Source of the DNA: Limnohabitans sp. 15K
GTDB lineage: Bacteria; Pseudomonadota; Gammaproteobacteria; Burkholderiales; Burkholderiaceae_C
Assembly (NCBI RefSeq): GCF_002778285.1
Contig: NZ_NESM01000001.1
Coordinates: 824,529 to 888,528, forward strand
Direction: 5' to 3'
Length of the DNA stretch: 64,000 nucleotides
Notes under the pieces: model-generated
What the model saw: only the letters and a program-made list of their open reading frames with translations
Told to the model about the DNA's origin: nothing
The model's database searches: none
In this document: one piece after another, positions 45,495-55,403 of the stretch
How the letters are laid out: each line of letters starts with the position of its first letter
Numbering within the stretch: the first letter of the stretch is position 1
Program-made: the position numbers and the translations under genes

Positions 45495-47113
45495 AAGCCC
45501 ACGGCCTGGCCATCGCGGCGCGGGTCGCTGGCGGCTTGGTAGCCCTCCACACCTGGATCACCCATGCGCCAGATGAACTGGCCTGCACCAAAGTCTTGGT
45601 ACGAGTCGTTGATGATGTCGAGCTGGTGGCCACGGGCGATCAACTCTTGCACGGTGCCGCCATTCATCGCAGCTTCAACGTTGATGTTCAGACCCGTGTT
45701 GAAGCGCCAGCGCGGCGCATCGCAAGCCGCTTGAGGGTTCTGGCCGTAGTCAAGCATGCGGACCAGGGTTTGCATGTGGCCTTGAGGCTGCATGTTGCCG
45801 CCCATCACGCCGTAGCTCATGACCGGCTGGCCGTCTTTGGTGACAAAGGCCGGAATGATGGTCTGGAAGGGACGCTTGCCCGGCAGGACCAGGTTGGCGG
45901 GGTTTTGGCCTTGCAGGTCGGTGCTGAAGCCATGACCGCGGTTTTGCAAACTGATGCCGTAAGTGGGTTCCACCACACCGGAACCAAAGCCCATGTAGTT
46001 GCTCTGGATGAAACTGATCATCATGCCGTTTTCATCGGCGGCCGTGAGGTAAATCGTGCCGCCCTTGACCGGATTGCCGGCCTTGAAGTCTTGCGCCTTT
46101 TTCATGTCGATCAGCTTGGCGCGGCTGGCGAGATAAGCCGGGTCCAGCATTTGCTCGGGCGGCAGCTCCATGAAGCGCGGATCGGCCACGTAGCGGTAAG
46201 TGTCGGCAAAGGCGAGTTTCATGGCCTCGATCTGCAGGTGCTGCGAATCTGCGCTGTCCACTTTGTGGCTGGCCATGTCGAAGTTAGACAAGATGCCCAA
46301 GGCGATGAGCGCGGCGATGCCTTGGCCGTTGGGTGGGATCTCGTGCAGGGTGTAGCCCCGGTAGTCTTGCGCCATGGGCTTGACCCACTCGGGCTTGAAG
46401 TCGGCCAGGTCTTTGGCGGTGATGCTGCCGCCGTTTTCTTTGGCGAACTTTTCAATGGCTTCGGCGATCTCGCCGCCATAAAGCGCTTGGCCTTTGGTGG
46501 CGGCAATGGCCCTGAGGCCTCGCGCCGCGTTCTTGAACTGGAACAACTCGCCCACTTGCGGCGCACGGCCCCATGGCAAAAAGCTTTGTGCAAAACCGGG
46601 CTGCGACTGCAGCTCGGGTGTGGCAGCAGCCCATTTTTGCTGCACCACCACCGGGATCAAATAACCACGCTCAGCCACCTCAATGGCGGGCTCCATCAAG
46701 TCGGCAAAGGGCAGCTTGCCAAATCGGTCGCTCAGGGCCACCCAACCGGCCACGGCACCCGGCACAGTGACCGAGTCAAAACCGCGCTTGGGCGGTGTTT
46801 TGGTCTCAGCACCGTATTTGCGGTGAAAGTATTCGGGGGTCCAGGTGGCAGGGGCCGGGCCAGACGAGTTGAGGCCATGCAGCTCTTTGCCGTCCCAGAG
46901 GATGGCGAAGGCGTCCGAACCCAAACCGCAGCTCACGGGCTCGGTCAGGGTGATGACGGCGGCAGCGGCGATGGCGGCGTCCACCGCATTGCCACCCTTG
47001 AGCATCATGCGCAAGCCAGCTTGCGCGGCCAGTGGGTGCGAGGTGGACACCACATTGCGTGCAAACAGGGGCAAGCGGGTGCTGGTGTAGGGAAACTGGT
47101 AATCGAAGTTCAT
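45491..47113 (-). CDS. Gamma-glutamyltransferase family protein
   Basis: 540 residues of the Ntn-hydrolase GGT family: GGNAVDAAIAAAAVITLTEPVSCGLGSDAF, PGAVAGW, the autoprocessing site and nucleophile Thr at KGGTIYLTAADENGMMISF, then GGNMQPQGHMQTLVRMLDYG and PRWRF. No signal peptide is seen at the chosen ATG (47113), so it is probably cytoplasmic, unlike E. coli Ggt. It may hydrolyse or transfer gamma-glutamyl groups, or act on related acyl compounds. One base separates it from the tctC stop. Confidence 0.88.
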   Translation of the reverse strand: MNFDYQFPYTSTRLPLFARNVVSTSHPLAAQAGLRMMLKGGNAVDAAIAAAAVITLTEPVSCGLGSDAFAILWDGKELHGLNSSGPAPATWTPEYFHRKYGAETKTPPKRGFDSVTVPGAVAGWVALSDRFGKLPFADLMEPAIEVAERGYLIPVVVQQKWAAATPELQSQPGFAQSFLPWGRAPQVGELFQFKNAARGLRAIAATKGQALYGGEIAEAIEKFAKENGGSITAKDLADFKPEWVKPMAQDYRGYTLHEIPPNGQGIAALIALGILSNFDMASHKVDSADSQHLQIEAMKLAFADTYRYVADPRFMELPPEQMLDPAYLASRAKLIDMKKAQDFKAGNPVKGGTIYLTAADENGMMISFIQSNYMGFGSGVVEPTYGISLQNRGHGFSTDLQGQNPANLVLPGKRPFQTIIPAFVTKDGQPVMSYGVMGGNMQPQGHMQTLVRMLDYGQNPQAACDAPRWRFNTGLNINVEAAMNGGTVQELIARGHQLDIINDSYQDFGAGQFIWRMGDPGVEGYQAASDPRRDGQAVGF

Positions 47114-47114
47114 G

Positions 47115-48089
47115 TCAATCCAATGTGATCTTGCGTTCAGTGATGGTTTTTTTCCATTTGGCCGACTCTTTGGCCAGCATGTTGCCAAATTGGACGGGTG
47201 TTCCCCCCACAGGCTCAATGCCAAAGCGTTGCAGCTTGTCAATGACTTCAGGGTCTTGCAGCACCTGGTTGGCGGCGGTGTTGACGCGGCTCACCACATC
47301 CGCAGGCAAACCTTTGGGTCCAAACAGGCCAAACCAAGTGTTGGATTCGTAGCCGGGCAACACATCGGCAATCGGTGGCACGCCGGGCGCCAGGGCTGTC
47401 GGCTTGAGGGTGGTCACACCCAAAGCACGCAAACGGCCGTCGCGCACATGGGGCAAGCCTGTAGGCAAGCTGTCAAACAGCACATCCACCTTGCCGCTGA
47501 CCAGATCGGGAATGGCCAGGGCCGTGCCTTTGTAGGGAATGTGAACGACAAACAACTCGGCTTGCGCTTTGAACAGTTCAGCTGTCAATTGCACGATGGT
47601 GCCATTGCCGCTCGAGGCGTAGTTCAAACGCCCCGGGTTCTTCTTGGCGTAGTCGATCCATTCCTTGATGGTTTTGGCGGGAGAGCTGTTGGGCACTAGC
47701 ATGATGCTGGGTGCGTTGCCCACCTGGCTGATGGGCGTGAAGTCTTTCACCGCGTCATAGGGCATGCGGGGGTTGAGGTTGGGGCCAATCGAGTGTGTAC
47801 TCGAGGTCGCCAGCAGCAAGGTGTAGCCATCGGCTTGGGCCTTGGCCACCAAGTCTGAGCCCAAGGTGCCGCCTGCGCCGGGGCGGTTTTCAACCACCAA
47901 CGTTGTGCCCATTTTTTCGCTGAGCTTTTGCGACAAAGTCCGCGCAAACAAGTCGGTTGCTCCGCCTGCGGGAAAGGGCACGATCAAGCGCACAGGCTTG
48001 GTCGGATAAGTCTGGGCTTGTGCAGGGCTGAAGGCCCCCACGCTGGCAAACAGCCAGCACAAAGCTTGCATCAGGTGTCGTTTGTTCAT
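47115..48089 (-). CDS. tctC: Bug/TctC-family periplasmic solute-binding protein
   Basis: 324 residues with a Sec signal peptide (MNKRHLMQALCWLFASVGAF, cleavage near AQA-QT). The mature part has KPVRLIVPFPAGGATDLFAR, ENRPGAGGTLGSDLVAKA and YASSGNGTIVQLTAELF, as for the Bug family. Here it is next to tctA and tctB, so it is probably the binding partner of that transporter, although a hairpin separates it from tctA. The likely substrates are small carboxylates. Confidence 0.9.
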   Translation of the reverse strand: MNKRHLMQALCWLFASVGAFSPAQAQTYPTKPVRLIVPFPAGGATDLFARTLSQKLSEKMGTTLVVENRPGAGGTLGSDLVAKAQADGYTLLLATSSTHSIGPNLNPRMPYDAVKDFTPISQVGNAPSIMLVPNSSPAKTIKEWIDYAKKNPGRLNYASSGNGTIVQLTAELFKAQAELFVVHIPYKGTALAIPDLVSGKVDVLFDSLPTGLPHVRDGRLRALGVTTLKPTALAPGVPPIADVLPGYESNTWFGLFGPKGLPADVVSRVNTAANQVLQDPEVIDKLQRFGIEPVGGTPVQFGNMLAKESAKWKKTITERKITLD

Positions 48090-48195
48090 TTTTTCTCGCT
48101 TTCACTCAAGCGCCATGGATTCAACCGGAGATTTTGGCAGAGCAGCCCGCCATGAACCGCTCACGGGTGACAACGGTCTTGGCCGCACCAAGGAA

Positions 48196-48217
48196 AACGG
48201 CCCCCGAAGAGGCCGTT
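48196..48217 (-). terminator. Terminator-like hairpin between tctA and tctC
   Basis: AACGGCC / GGCCGTT 7-bp stem with an 8-nt loop. On the minus strand it is followed by TTTTCC. It could partly stop transcription between tctA and tctC, or be a processing site that favours TctC abundance. Confidence 0.5.
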
Positions 48218-48240
48218 GGATGCGTTGAGAGCTGCGCCGA

Positions 48241-49752
48241 TCAGTCTTCGACGAAAGCTTCTTCGCGCTTGGACTTGATGGATGGCAAGGTCACAATGAT
48301 CAACAGAACCACCGCCGCTGCCAACAAGCTGGCCGACAAGGGACGCGTCACAAACACGCTCCAGTCACCGCGTGACAACAGCATGGCACGGCGCAGGTTT
48401 TCTTCCATCATCGGGCCCAAGATGAAACCCAGCAACAAAGGCGCAGGTTCCATGCCCAGCTTGATGAAGCCGTAACCAATCACACCAAACATGGCCACCA
48501 TCCAGATGTCGAAGGTGTTGTTGTTGGTCGAATACACACCGATCGCACAGAACAACACGATGGCGGGGAACAACCAACGGTAAGGCACCGACAGCAACTT
48601 GATCCAGATGCCAATCAAAGGCAGGTTCAAGATGATGAGCATGGCGTTACCGATCCACATCGAAGCGATCAAGCCCCAGAACAACTCGGGGTTGCTCGTC
48701 ATGACCTGAGGGCCGGGCTGGATGTTATGGATTGTCATCGCACCGACCATCAAAGCCATCACGGCGTTGGGTGGAATGCCCAGCGTCAGCAAAGGAATGA
48801 AGGAAGTTTGCGAAGCCGAGTTGTTGGCCGACTCAGGCGACGCCACACCGCGGATGTTGCCTTGACCGAAAGGCACTTCACCAGGCTGCAACTTGGTTTT
48901 CTTTTCAATGGTGTAAGCCGCAAAAGCCGCCAACAGTGCGCCGCCGCCAGGCAAGATGCCCAAAGCAGAACCCAAGAAAGTACCGCGCAATACAGCGGGA
49001 ATCATGCGCTTGAAGTCTTCTCCGGTAGGCAGCAAACCCGTCACTTTGGCCGTGAAGACTTCGCGGTCTTCTTCAGGCTTGGACAGGTTGGAGATGATCT
49101 CGCCATAACCGAACACGCCCATGGCGATCACGATGAAGCCGACGCCGTCGGTCAACTCAGGAATGTCGAAGCTGAAACGCGCCACGCCGGAGTTCACGTC
49201 CGTGCCGATCAGGCCCATCAACAAGCCCAACACGATCATGCCGACCGCTTTGATCAGGGAGCCCGATGCCAGCACAACCGCACCAATGAGGCCCAAGACC
49301 ATCAAGGAGAAGTATTCAGCAGGACCGAACTTGAAAGCCACTTCGGTCAAGGGGCCTGCGAAAGCCGCCAAGATCAAGGTGCCGACGCAACCGGCGAAGA
49401 ACGAGCCCAAACCAGCTGCCGCCAAAGCGGGACCCGCACGACCTTTTCGGGCCATCTGGTAACCGTCGATCATGGTCACGACCGACGAAGCTTCGCCGGG
49501 CAAGTTGACCAAAATCGCGGTGGTCGAGCCACCGTATTGCGCGCCGTAGTAAATACCGGCCAACATGATCAGCGCAGCCACAGGGGGCAGCGCATAGGTA
49601 GCGGGCAAGAGCATGGCGATGGTGGCCACAGGGCCGACACCGGGGAGCACGCCAATCAAGGTGCCCAACAAGCAGCCAATGAACGCGTAAATCAGGTTTT
49701 GAAAGGTGAATGCCACCCCAAAACCGAGTGCAAGGTTGTCAAACAGTTCCAT
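48241..49752 (-). CDS. tctA: TctA, tripartite tricarboxylate transporter large membrane subunit
   Basis: 503 residues with about twelve membrane segments. The TctA signatures LIGVLPGVGPVATIAMLLPATY, GIYYGAQYGGSTTAILVNLPGEASSVVT and LGILPGGGALLAAFAAYTIEKK are intact. Forms the main channel with TctB. Start ATG at 49752. Confidence 0.95.
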   Translation of the reverse strand: MELFDNLALGFGVAFTFQNLIYAFIGCLLGTLIGVLPGVGPVATIAMLLPATYALPPVAALIMLAGIYYGAQYGGSTTAILVNLPGEASSVVTMIDGYQMARKGRAGPALAAAGLGSFFAGCVGTLILAAFAGPLTEVAFKFGPAEYFSLMVLGLIGAVVLASGSLIKAVGMIVLGLLMGLIGTDVNSGVARFSFDIPELTDGVGFIVIAMGVFGYGEIISNLSKPEEDREVFTAKVTGLLPTGEDFKRMIPAVLRGTFLGSALGILPGGGALLAAFAAYTIEKKTKLQPGEVPFGQGNIRGVASPESANNSASQTSFIPLLTLGIPPNAVMALMVGAMTIHNIQPGPQVMTSNPELFWGLIASMWIGNAMLIILNLPLIGIWIKLLSVPYRWLFPAIVLFCAIGVYSTNNNTFDIWMVAMFGVIGYGFIKLGMEPAPLLLGFILGPMMEENLRRAMLLSRGDWSVFVTRPLSASLLAAAVVLLIIVTLPSIKSKREEAFVED

Positions 49753-49765
49753 GAATTATTTCTCC

Positions 49766-50254
49766 TCAACCGGTGATGAAGGTGGGCCAAACGGGGAACT
49801 GCAGCTTGAGCAGCAACACGAAAGCGCCGTAACAGCCGATCGACAGGATCGTTGCCAAAATCAAGACTTCTTTGAGCTTGAAGGTTTCACCCGCCATGCT
49901 GACCACCAAGGTGGTGCCAAAGATCGCCACGATCAAACCCATTGCGGGCAGACCCCAACTGGGCAGGCCACCCAACAAAATGCCGAACAAAACGTTGCCG
50001 GCGATGATGAAAATCAGGGGCTTCCAGGCCCATGAGCCAATCTTGTCACCGTCTTGGGTCTCGACCGTCAAGGACTTGAACATGACGAAGGCCCCGATGA
50101 TGGCCAACAAAATGCCCAGCAACAAGGGAAAGTAGCCAGGCCCCATACGGGCACCGGTACCTACCGTGTAGTTGGTGGCCCCGTAGGCGAAGGCTGCACC
50201 GGTCACTGTGTAAAACAGTCCGGAAAAAAAGTCTTTCTGACTCTTGATGTTCAC
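49766..50254 (-). CDS. tctB: TctB, tripartite tricarboxylate transporter small membrane subunit
   Basis: 162 residues, four membrane segments: KDFFSGLFYTVTGAAFAYGA, GPGYFPLLLGILLAIIGAFV, IFIIAGNVLFGILL and LKEVLILATILSIGCYGAFV. The start chosen is GTG at 50254 because AGAGGAG lies just upstream; the ATG 15 codons earlier lacks a ribosome-binding site and would give an unusual N-terminus. 13 bp before tctA. Confidence 0.9.
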   Translation of the reverse strand: MNIKSQKDFFSGLFYTVTGAAFAYGATNYTVGTGARMGPGYFPLLLGILLAIIGAFVMFKSLTVETQDGDKIGSWAWKPLIFIIAGNVLFGILLGGLPSWGLPAMGLIVAIFGTTLVVSMAGETFKLKEVLILATILSIGCYGAFVLLLKLQFPVWPTFITG

Positions 50255-50401
50255 GAGATATCTCCTCTGGTTTGAGTTGACGAGATTCTGCGTGAACAAT
50301 CCGGTTTTGTGGATGTGGGTTACACCTATGTTTTGAAGGTCAAAAACACATGGTTTACCCTAGGTCTTGGTATTCCAAACGGGCTTCGGGCTGCGCAACA
50401 C

Positions 50402-51172
50402 TCACTTGACCAAGGGCTTGAACACCTTGGGCCACAAAGAAGCAGGCCACCCCCATTGGGCTTGCAACGCAGCCACGGACTGGGCCATGTCTTCGCGCGA
50501 AGGCCTGCTGGCCGTGCGCTGCGCCAACACAATGGCATTGCCTTCTCGTGTGGGCTTAAAAGCCCAGACGGCGTCTTCGCCAAAAGCGGCACAAATCTTT
50601 TCCACGCTTTCGGCATAACTGGACGAACGGCCAAACAGGTTGACGGTCATGCAGCCTTGGAGGGTCAACAGCTCACGGCAGTGGCGGTAAAAATCGGGCG
50701 TGTCCAGCACCGGGGCTGCGGCTTCTTCGTCGTACAAGTCCACTTGGAGTGCATCGACCGTGCCGCGCCATTCGTCTTTTTGGATTTCCAGCGACGCATC
50801 GGCGAGCACCACGCGCAAGCGTTCATCGTCGGGTGGCAAACGAAACCAGCCCCGGCAGGCATGCAGCACGCCAGGGTTCAACTCCACCGCAGTGCAGGTC
50901 ATTTTGAGTTTTTTATAGCAAAACTTGGTGATGGTGCCGGCACCCAAACCCAGTTGCATCGCGTGCGCACCCTTGACCTCACCAGGCGGAAAGAACAAGA
51001 GCCAAGCAAACATGCGCTGCACATACTCCAGCTCAATGTCGAAGGGTCGGTCCAGAAACATCGAGCCCTGAATCCACTCGGTGCCCAGATGCAGGTAACG
51101 AATCTCACCGTCTTCGGAAAAATTGACTTCCGGCAGTTCGGGGCTGGGCGCAGAGGATTTTTTTCGGATCAT
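50402..51172 (-). CDS. Spermidine synthase-like methyltransferase-fold protein
   Basis: 256 residues. A Rossmann fold with MQLGLGAGTITKFCY, AVELNPGVLHACRGWF and DALQVDLYDEEAAAPV resembles the spermidine synthase family, but the polyamine-site residues cannot be confirmed here. In this gene neighbourhood (after tatD and lolCD) it is probably a conserved betaproteobacterial protein of unknown substrate. Starts 11 bp after tatD. Confidence 0.7.
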   Translation of the reverse strand: MIRKKSSAPSPELPEVNFSEDGEIRYLHLGTEWIQGSMFLDRPFDIELEYVQRMFAWLLFFPPGEVKGAHAMQLGLGAGTITKFCYKKLKMTCTAVELNPGVLHACRGWFRLPPDDERLRVVLADASLEIQKDEWRGTVDALQVDLYDEEAAAPVLDTPDFYRHCRELLTLQGCMTVNLFGRSSSYAESVEKICAAFGEDAVWAFKPTREGNAIVLAQRTASRPSREDMAQSVAALQAQWGWPASLWPKVFKPLVK

Positions 51173-51183
51173 GGGGCGTGATG

Positions 51184-52014
51184 TTACAGAGGCCGTGGGG
51201 CAAGCTTGGGCAGCACACGGCAGGCATTGGCGCTGGAGGCTTGGGCCAAGTCGGACAAAGGGATGCCCCGCAAGTCAGCCAACACCTGCGCGATGCGCGG
51301 CAGCTCGGCCGGGCTGTTGCGACCCTGAGCAGCCCCTTGTGCCCGCTGCTCTGCGGTTTGGTAAAGCCACTGAGGCGGAATATCGGGGGCATCGGTCTCC
51401 AGCACCAAAGCGCTCAGGGGCAACTCGCAGGCCAGGCGACGCAGCTGCAAAGAGCGCTCGTAAGTCAAGGTACCGCCAAAGCCCAAGGCAAAACCCATGT
51501 CGACAAAGGCCAGCGCTTGCTGGGCGCTGCCATTGAAGGCGTGCGCAATGCCTGAAGAGATGCGGCACTGGCGCAAGCCTTTGAGCAAGAGGTCGGCAGA
51601 GCGGCGCACATGCAAGATCACGGGCAAACCATGCTTTTGGGCCAACGTCAGTTGCGCGGTGTAAAACAACCATTGCCTCTCGCGCATGTGGGGCGTGCAC
51701 AGCTCGGGTACAAAAAAGTCCAGCCCGATCTCACCCACGGCGACCAAGCGCGGGTCATCACGACGCTCGTTCAAGGCGTGGTCCAGCGCCAGCAGGTCCG
51801 CTTCTTGCGCCTGCGGCACATACAAAGGGTGGATGCCCAAGGCGTAGGCGTCGCCATGCCGTTCGGCCAACTGCGCCACTTGCGGCCAGTGGACGGCGTG
51901 CACCGCAGGGATCACGCAGTGCGTCACACCTGCAGCCCGTGCCGTGTGGCGCACCGCGTCGCGGTCGGCATCAAACTCGGCCGCGTCCAGGTGACAGTGC
52001 GTGTCGATCCACAT
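51184..52014 (-). CDS. tatD: TatD-family metal-dependent hydrolase
   Basis: 276 residues, TIM-barrel metalloenzyme. IDTHCHLDAAEFD, GEIGLDF, VILHVRRSADL, IAHAFNGSAQQ and LETDAPDIPP give the metal and catalytic positions. TatD enzymes are 3'-5' DNA exonucleases or related deoxyribonucleases. Between lolD and the speE-like gene. Confidence 0.85.
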   Translation of the reverse strand: MWIDTHCHLDAAEFDADRDAVRHTARAAGVTHCVIPAVHAVHWPQVAQLAERHGDAYALGIHPLYVPQAQEADLLALDHALNERRDDPRLVAVGEIGLDFFVPELCTPHMRERQWLFYTAQLTLAQKHGLPVILHVRRSADLLLKGLRQCRISSGIAHAFNGSAQQALAFVDMGFALGFGGTLTYERSLQLRRLACELPLSALVLETDAPDIPPQWLYQTAEQRAQGAAQGRNSPAELPRIAQVLADLRGIPLSDLAQASSANACRVLPKLAPRPL

Positions 52015-52029
52015 GCTGGCTTGAGAAAT

Positions 52030-52728
52030 TCAAACCGGCGCTTGCAGCACACCCTTGACCAAATGCAGCTGCCGGTCGCAACGCGCGGCTAAGGCTTGGT
52101 CGTGTGTGACCACCACAAAGGCGGTCCCGCGTTCACGGGCCAGCTGCAGCATCAGCGCAAACACACCGTCAGCCGTTTCGCGGTCCAGGTTGCCCGTGGG
52201 CTCGTCGGCCAGCACACAGGCCGGGTCGTTCACCAAGGCGCGGGCCAGGGCCACACGCTGGCGCTCGCCGCCGGACAACTCCGCTGGCCTGTGGTGCACG
52301 CGCTCACCCAAGCCCACGCGCTGCAACCAGCCCGTGGCCACAGCGGCGGCTTCGGCACGGTCTTGACGTCGAATCCACAGTGGCATGGCCACGTTGTCCA
52401 AGGCGCTGAACTCGGGCAGCAAGTGGTGGAACTGGTACACAAAGCCCAAATAGCGGTTGCGCCACTGGCCTTGTTCGGCCGCGCTCAAGGCCGACAGCAG
52501 TTGGCTCTTCAATTGCACCGAGCCTTGCGTAGGTGCGTCCAGCCCGCCCAACAAATGCAGCAAGGTGCTTTTGCCCGAGCCGGAAGCACCCACAATGGCC
52601 AAGGTCTCCCCGGCGTTCACTTGCAGGTCCACGCCTTGCAGCACGGTCACGTCCAAGCGCCCCTCGGTGAAGCGCTTGGTCAGGCCTTGGGCCTGCAGCA
52701 CAGTGCCCACGTTTTTCGTGTCATTCAT
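52030..52728 (-). CDS. lolD: LolD, lipoprotein-releasing ABC transporter ATPase
   Basis: 232 residues. Walker [19 protein letters not shown], the LolD motif [18 protein letters not shown], signature [16 protein letters not shown] and Walker [16 protein letters not shown]. Works with LolC/E to extract lipoproteins for LolA. Start at 52728 overlaps the lolC stop by 8 bp. Confidence 0.95.
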   Translation of the reverse strand: MNDTKNVGTVLQAQGLTKRFTEGRLDVTVLQGVDLQVNAGETLAIVGASGSGKSTLLHLLGGLDAPTQGSVQLKSQLLSALSAAEQGQWRNRYLGFVYQFHHLLPEFSALDNVAMPLWIRRQDRAEAAAVATGWLQRVGLGERVHHRPAELSGGERQRVALARALVNDPACVLADEPTGNLDRETADGVFALMLQLARERGTAFVVVTHDQALAARCDRQLHLVKGVLQAPV

Positions 52729-53989
52729 AACGCAGCGCCTCCGCCGGGTTGACCTGGCTGGCACGCCAGCTGGGGTAAAGCGTGGCCACAAAAGCCAGCA
52801 CCAGAGAGATGATGGCCACGGGCCAGATGTCGCTGGCCAGCGGCTCGCTGGGCATGCGGCTGATCAGGTAAATGTCTCGCGGCAAGAAGCTGGCGTTGAA
52901 CAGTTTTTCCAGCGCGGGCACGATCACATCGATGTTGAACGCCACCAACAGGCCCAACAGCAAGCCGCTCATCGTGCCAATCACACCCACCGTGGCGCCT
53001 TGCACCACAAAAATGCCCATGATGCTGCGCGGGCTGGCCCCCAGCGTGCGCAAGATGGCGATGTCGGCGCGTTTGTCGGTCACCGTCATCACCAAGGTGC
53101 TGACCAAGTTGAAAGCCGCCACCGCCACGATGAGGGTGAGGATGATGAACATCATGCGTTTTTCGACCTGCACAGCGGCAAACCAGGTCTTGTTTTGCTG
53201 GGTCCAGTCGCGCACGAAGAATTGCGGGCCCAGTTCCAATTGCAGGTCACGCGCCACATCCCGCGCCTGGTGCAAATCGCGCAATTTGAGGCGCACGCCG
53301 CTGGGGCCATCGAGCCGGAACATGCGGGCCGCGTCATCGACGTGCATCAGCGCCAGCGCCGAGTCGTATTCATAGTGGCCCGACGAGAACGTGCCCACCA
53401 CACCCATTTGCTTCATGCGCGGCACCACGCCCGCTGGAGTGACTTGGCCCGACGGCGACACCAAGGTCACAGGGTCACCGCTTTGCAGACCCAGGTTGTA
53501 GGCCAGGTCACGGCCCAGCACCAAACTGAACTCACCCGGCTTGAGCCCCTTCAAGGCCCCCGCTTGGGTGTCGCTCGAGAGGTCACTGACTTCAGGCTCC
53601 AGCGCCGGGTCGATGCCACGCACCAGCACGCCCTTCATGTCCTCGCCCCGCGCCAGCAAAGCCTGCGCGGTGATGAAGGGCGCTGCGCCCAACACCTGCG
53701 GGTGCGCCTTCAGGCGGGCCAATAAGGCAGGCAAATCGGCCACAGCCGCGCCATCGGCGGCATAGACCTCAATGTGCGAGACCACACCGAGCATGCGGTC
53801 ACGCACCTCTTTTTGGAAGCCATTCATCACGCTCAGCACAATGATGAGGGCCGCCACGCCCAGGCCAATGCCCATAATGGACACCCCTGAAATGAAAGAA
53901 ATGAAGCCGTTTCGCCGGGTGGCGCGGCCTGCACGGGTGTAGCGCCAGCCCAGCACCAACTCGTAAGGGATGTTTTTGAAAAAAGACAT
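52721..53989 (-). CDS. lolC: LolC/LolE-type lipoprotein-releasing permease
   Basis: 422 residues, FtsX-like with four membrane segments and a periplasmic domain (about residues 50-270). [44 protein letters not shown] and the C-terminal [27 protein letters not shown] are diagnostic. Only one permease gene is present, as in many betaproteobacteria that use a LolF-type homodimer, so the C/E distinction is not meaningful. Confidence 0.93.
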   Translation of the reverse strand: MSFFKNIPYELVLGWRYTRAGRATRRNGFISFISGVSIMGIGLGVAALIIVLSVMNGFQKEVRDRMLGVVSHIEVYAADGAAVADLPALLARLKAHPQVLGAAPFITAQALLARGEDMKGVLVRGIDPALEPEVSDLSSDTQAGALKGLKPGEFSLVLGRDLAYNLGLQSGDPVTLVSPSGQVTPAGVVPRMKQMGVVGTFSSGHYEYDSALALMHVDDAARMFRLDGPSGVRLKLRDLHQARDVARDLQLELGPQFFVRDWTQQNKTWFAAVQVEKRMMFIILTLIVAVAAFNLVSTLVMTVTDKRADIAILRTLGASPRSIMGIFVVQGATVGVIGTMSGLLLGLLVAFNIDVIVPALEKLFNASFLPRDIYLISRMPSEPLASDIWPVAIISLVLAFVATLYPSWRASQVNPAEALRYE

Positions 53990-54079
53990 AGGTCGCTATT
54001 GTGCAGTGCAGACCCCACAAGGCCCCACAGGGGCACCGTGAAATAAGTACCCACGGCTCGAGTTGTCGACAATCACCCC

Positions 54080-55291
54080 ATGAAGACCCCTCATCCATCG
54101 GCTGTCGTGCGTTTCTTTGGCAAAGAGTCGACCCCAGGCATCGTCTTGGCTTTGGCCGCCTTAGCGGCTTTGCTGATCAGCAATTCGCCTTGGGGCGCCG
54201 GCTACCAGTCCTTTTTGAACACCCCCGGCCAAGTGGTCATTGGCGAGCAGGCCTTGGTGCTGTCCAAGCCTCTGGTTTTGTGGGTCAATGACCTTTGGAT
54301 GGCGGTCTTCTTCTTTTTGGTGGGGCTGGAGATCAAACGGGAGTTCCTGGAAGGCGAGCTGTCTGGGCCAGGCCAGCTTTTGCTGCCCGCTGTGGCGGCA
54401 CTGGGGGGCATGCTCATGCCCGCACTGATTTACACCGCCATCAACTGGGGTGACGGCACGGCCTTGCGCGGCTGGGCCATTCCGACAGCGACCGACATTG
54501 CCTTTGCTTTGGGCATCGTCGCTTTGCTGGGTTCTCGGGTGCCCTTGTCGCTCAAGGTGTTTTTGACCGCAGTGGCCATCATCGATGACCTGGGGGCGAT
54601 TGTCGTGATCGCCTTGTTTTACACAGCCAACTTGTCTTGGCCCATGCTGGCAGGCGCACTGTTGTCCGGCTTGGTGCTCTTCGTGCTGAACCGAATGCGC
54701 ATCACCCGGGTCGATGTTTACATCGTGGTGGGACTGCTGATGTGGGTGTTCGTGCTCAAGTCCGGGGTCCACGCCACCCTGGCAGGGGTCATCACAGCGC
54801 TGGCCATCCCCATGCGCGATCCGCTTCGCCAATCGCCCCTGGAAAACATCGAGCACGGCTTGCACCCCTGGGTGGCCTTTGGCGTCTTGCCCATGTTTGC
54901 TTTCACCAATGCGGGCGTGGTGCTGAACGGGGTCAGCTTCAGCACCTTGATGTCACCTGTGCCACTGGGCATCGGCCTCGGTCTGATTGCGGGCAAGGCC
55001 ATCGGGGTGTTTGGTGCGGCACTCCTGATGGTCCGCAGCGGCCTGGCCCAAGCGCCAGCCAATTCAACAACGTTGCAACTTTTGGGCGTGAGCGTTTTGT
55101 GTGGCATCGGTTTCACCATGAGTTTGTTCATTGGGGGCTTGGCCTTTGCAGGTCTCGGTCCTCAGTTTGAACTTCAGCTCAAACTGGGGGTGTTGGGTGG
55201 CTCGATGGTTGCGGGCTTGCTGGGCACTTTGGTGCTGTGGATGGCCGCGTTTCTCCCTTTCCATAAAATCAACAGGCAAGAAAAGGCATAG
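54080..55291 (+). CDS. nhaA: NhaA Na+/H+ antiporter
   Basis: 403 residues, about twelve membrane segments. Family motifs are FFFLVGLEIKREFLEGELSG, GWAIPTATDIAFALGIVALLG and VAIIDDLGAIVVIALFY with the paired aspartates, then HPWVAFGVLPMFAFTNAG. Exports Na+ in exchange for protons at alkaline pH. Divergent from lolC (90 bp). Confidence 0.95.
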   Translation: MKTPHPSAVVRFFGKESTPGIVLALAALAALLISNSPWGAGYQSFLNTPGQVVIGEQALVLSKPLVLWVNDLWMAVFFFLVGLEIKREFLEGELSGPGQLLLPAVAALGGMLMPALIYTAINWGDGTALRGWAIPTATDIAFALGIVALLGSRVPLSLKVFLTAVAIIDDLGAIVVIALFYTANLSWPMLAGALLSGLVLFVLNRMRITRVDVYIVVGLLMWVFVLKSGVHATLAGVITALAIPMRDPLRQSPLENIEHGLHPWVAFGVLPMFAFTNAGVVLNGVSFSTLMSPVPLGIGLGLIAGKAIGVFGAALLMVRSGLAQAPANSTTLQLLGVSVLCGIGFTMSLFIGGLAFAGLGPQFELQLKLGVLGGSMVAGLLGTLVLWMAAFLPFHKINRQEKA

Positions 55292-55403
55292 TGCTTCCAC
55301 TTAAAAAGTCACTGCGGTGACGATTTCAAAAGCCGCTGCGGTCTGAAATGCCGAGGAACCCAAGACCCAACGGGTCACAAAGCACAAACAAGGAGACACT
55401 CCC

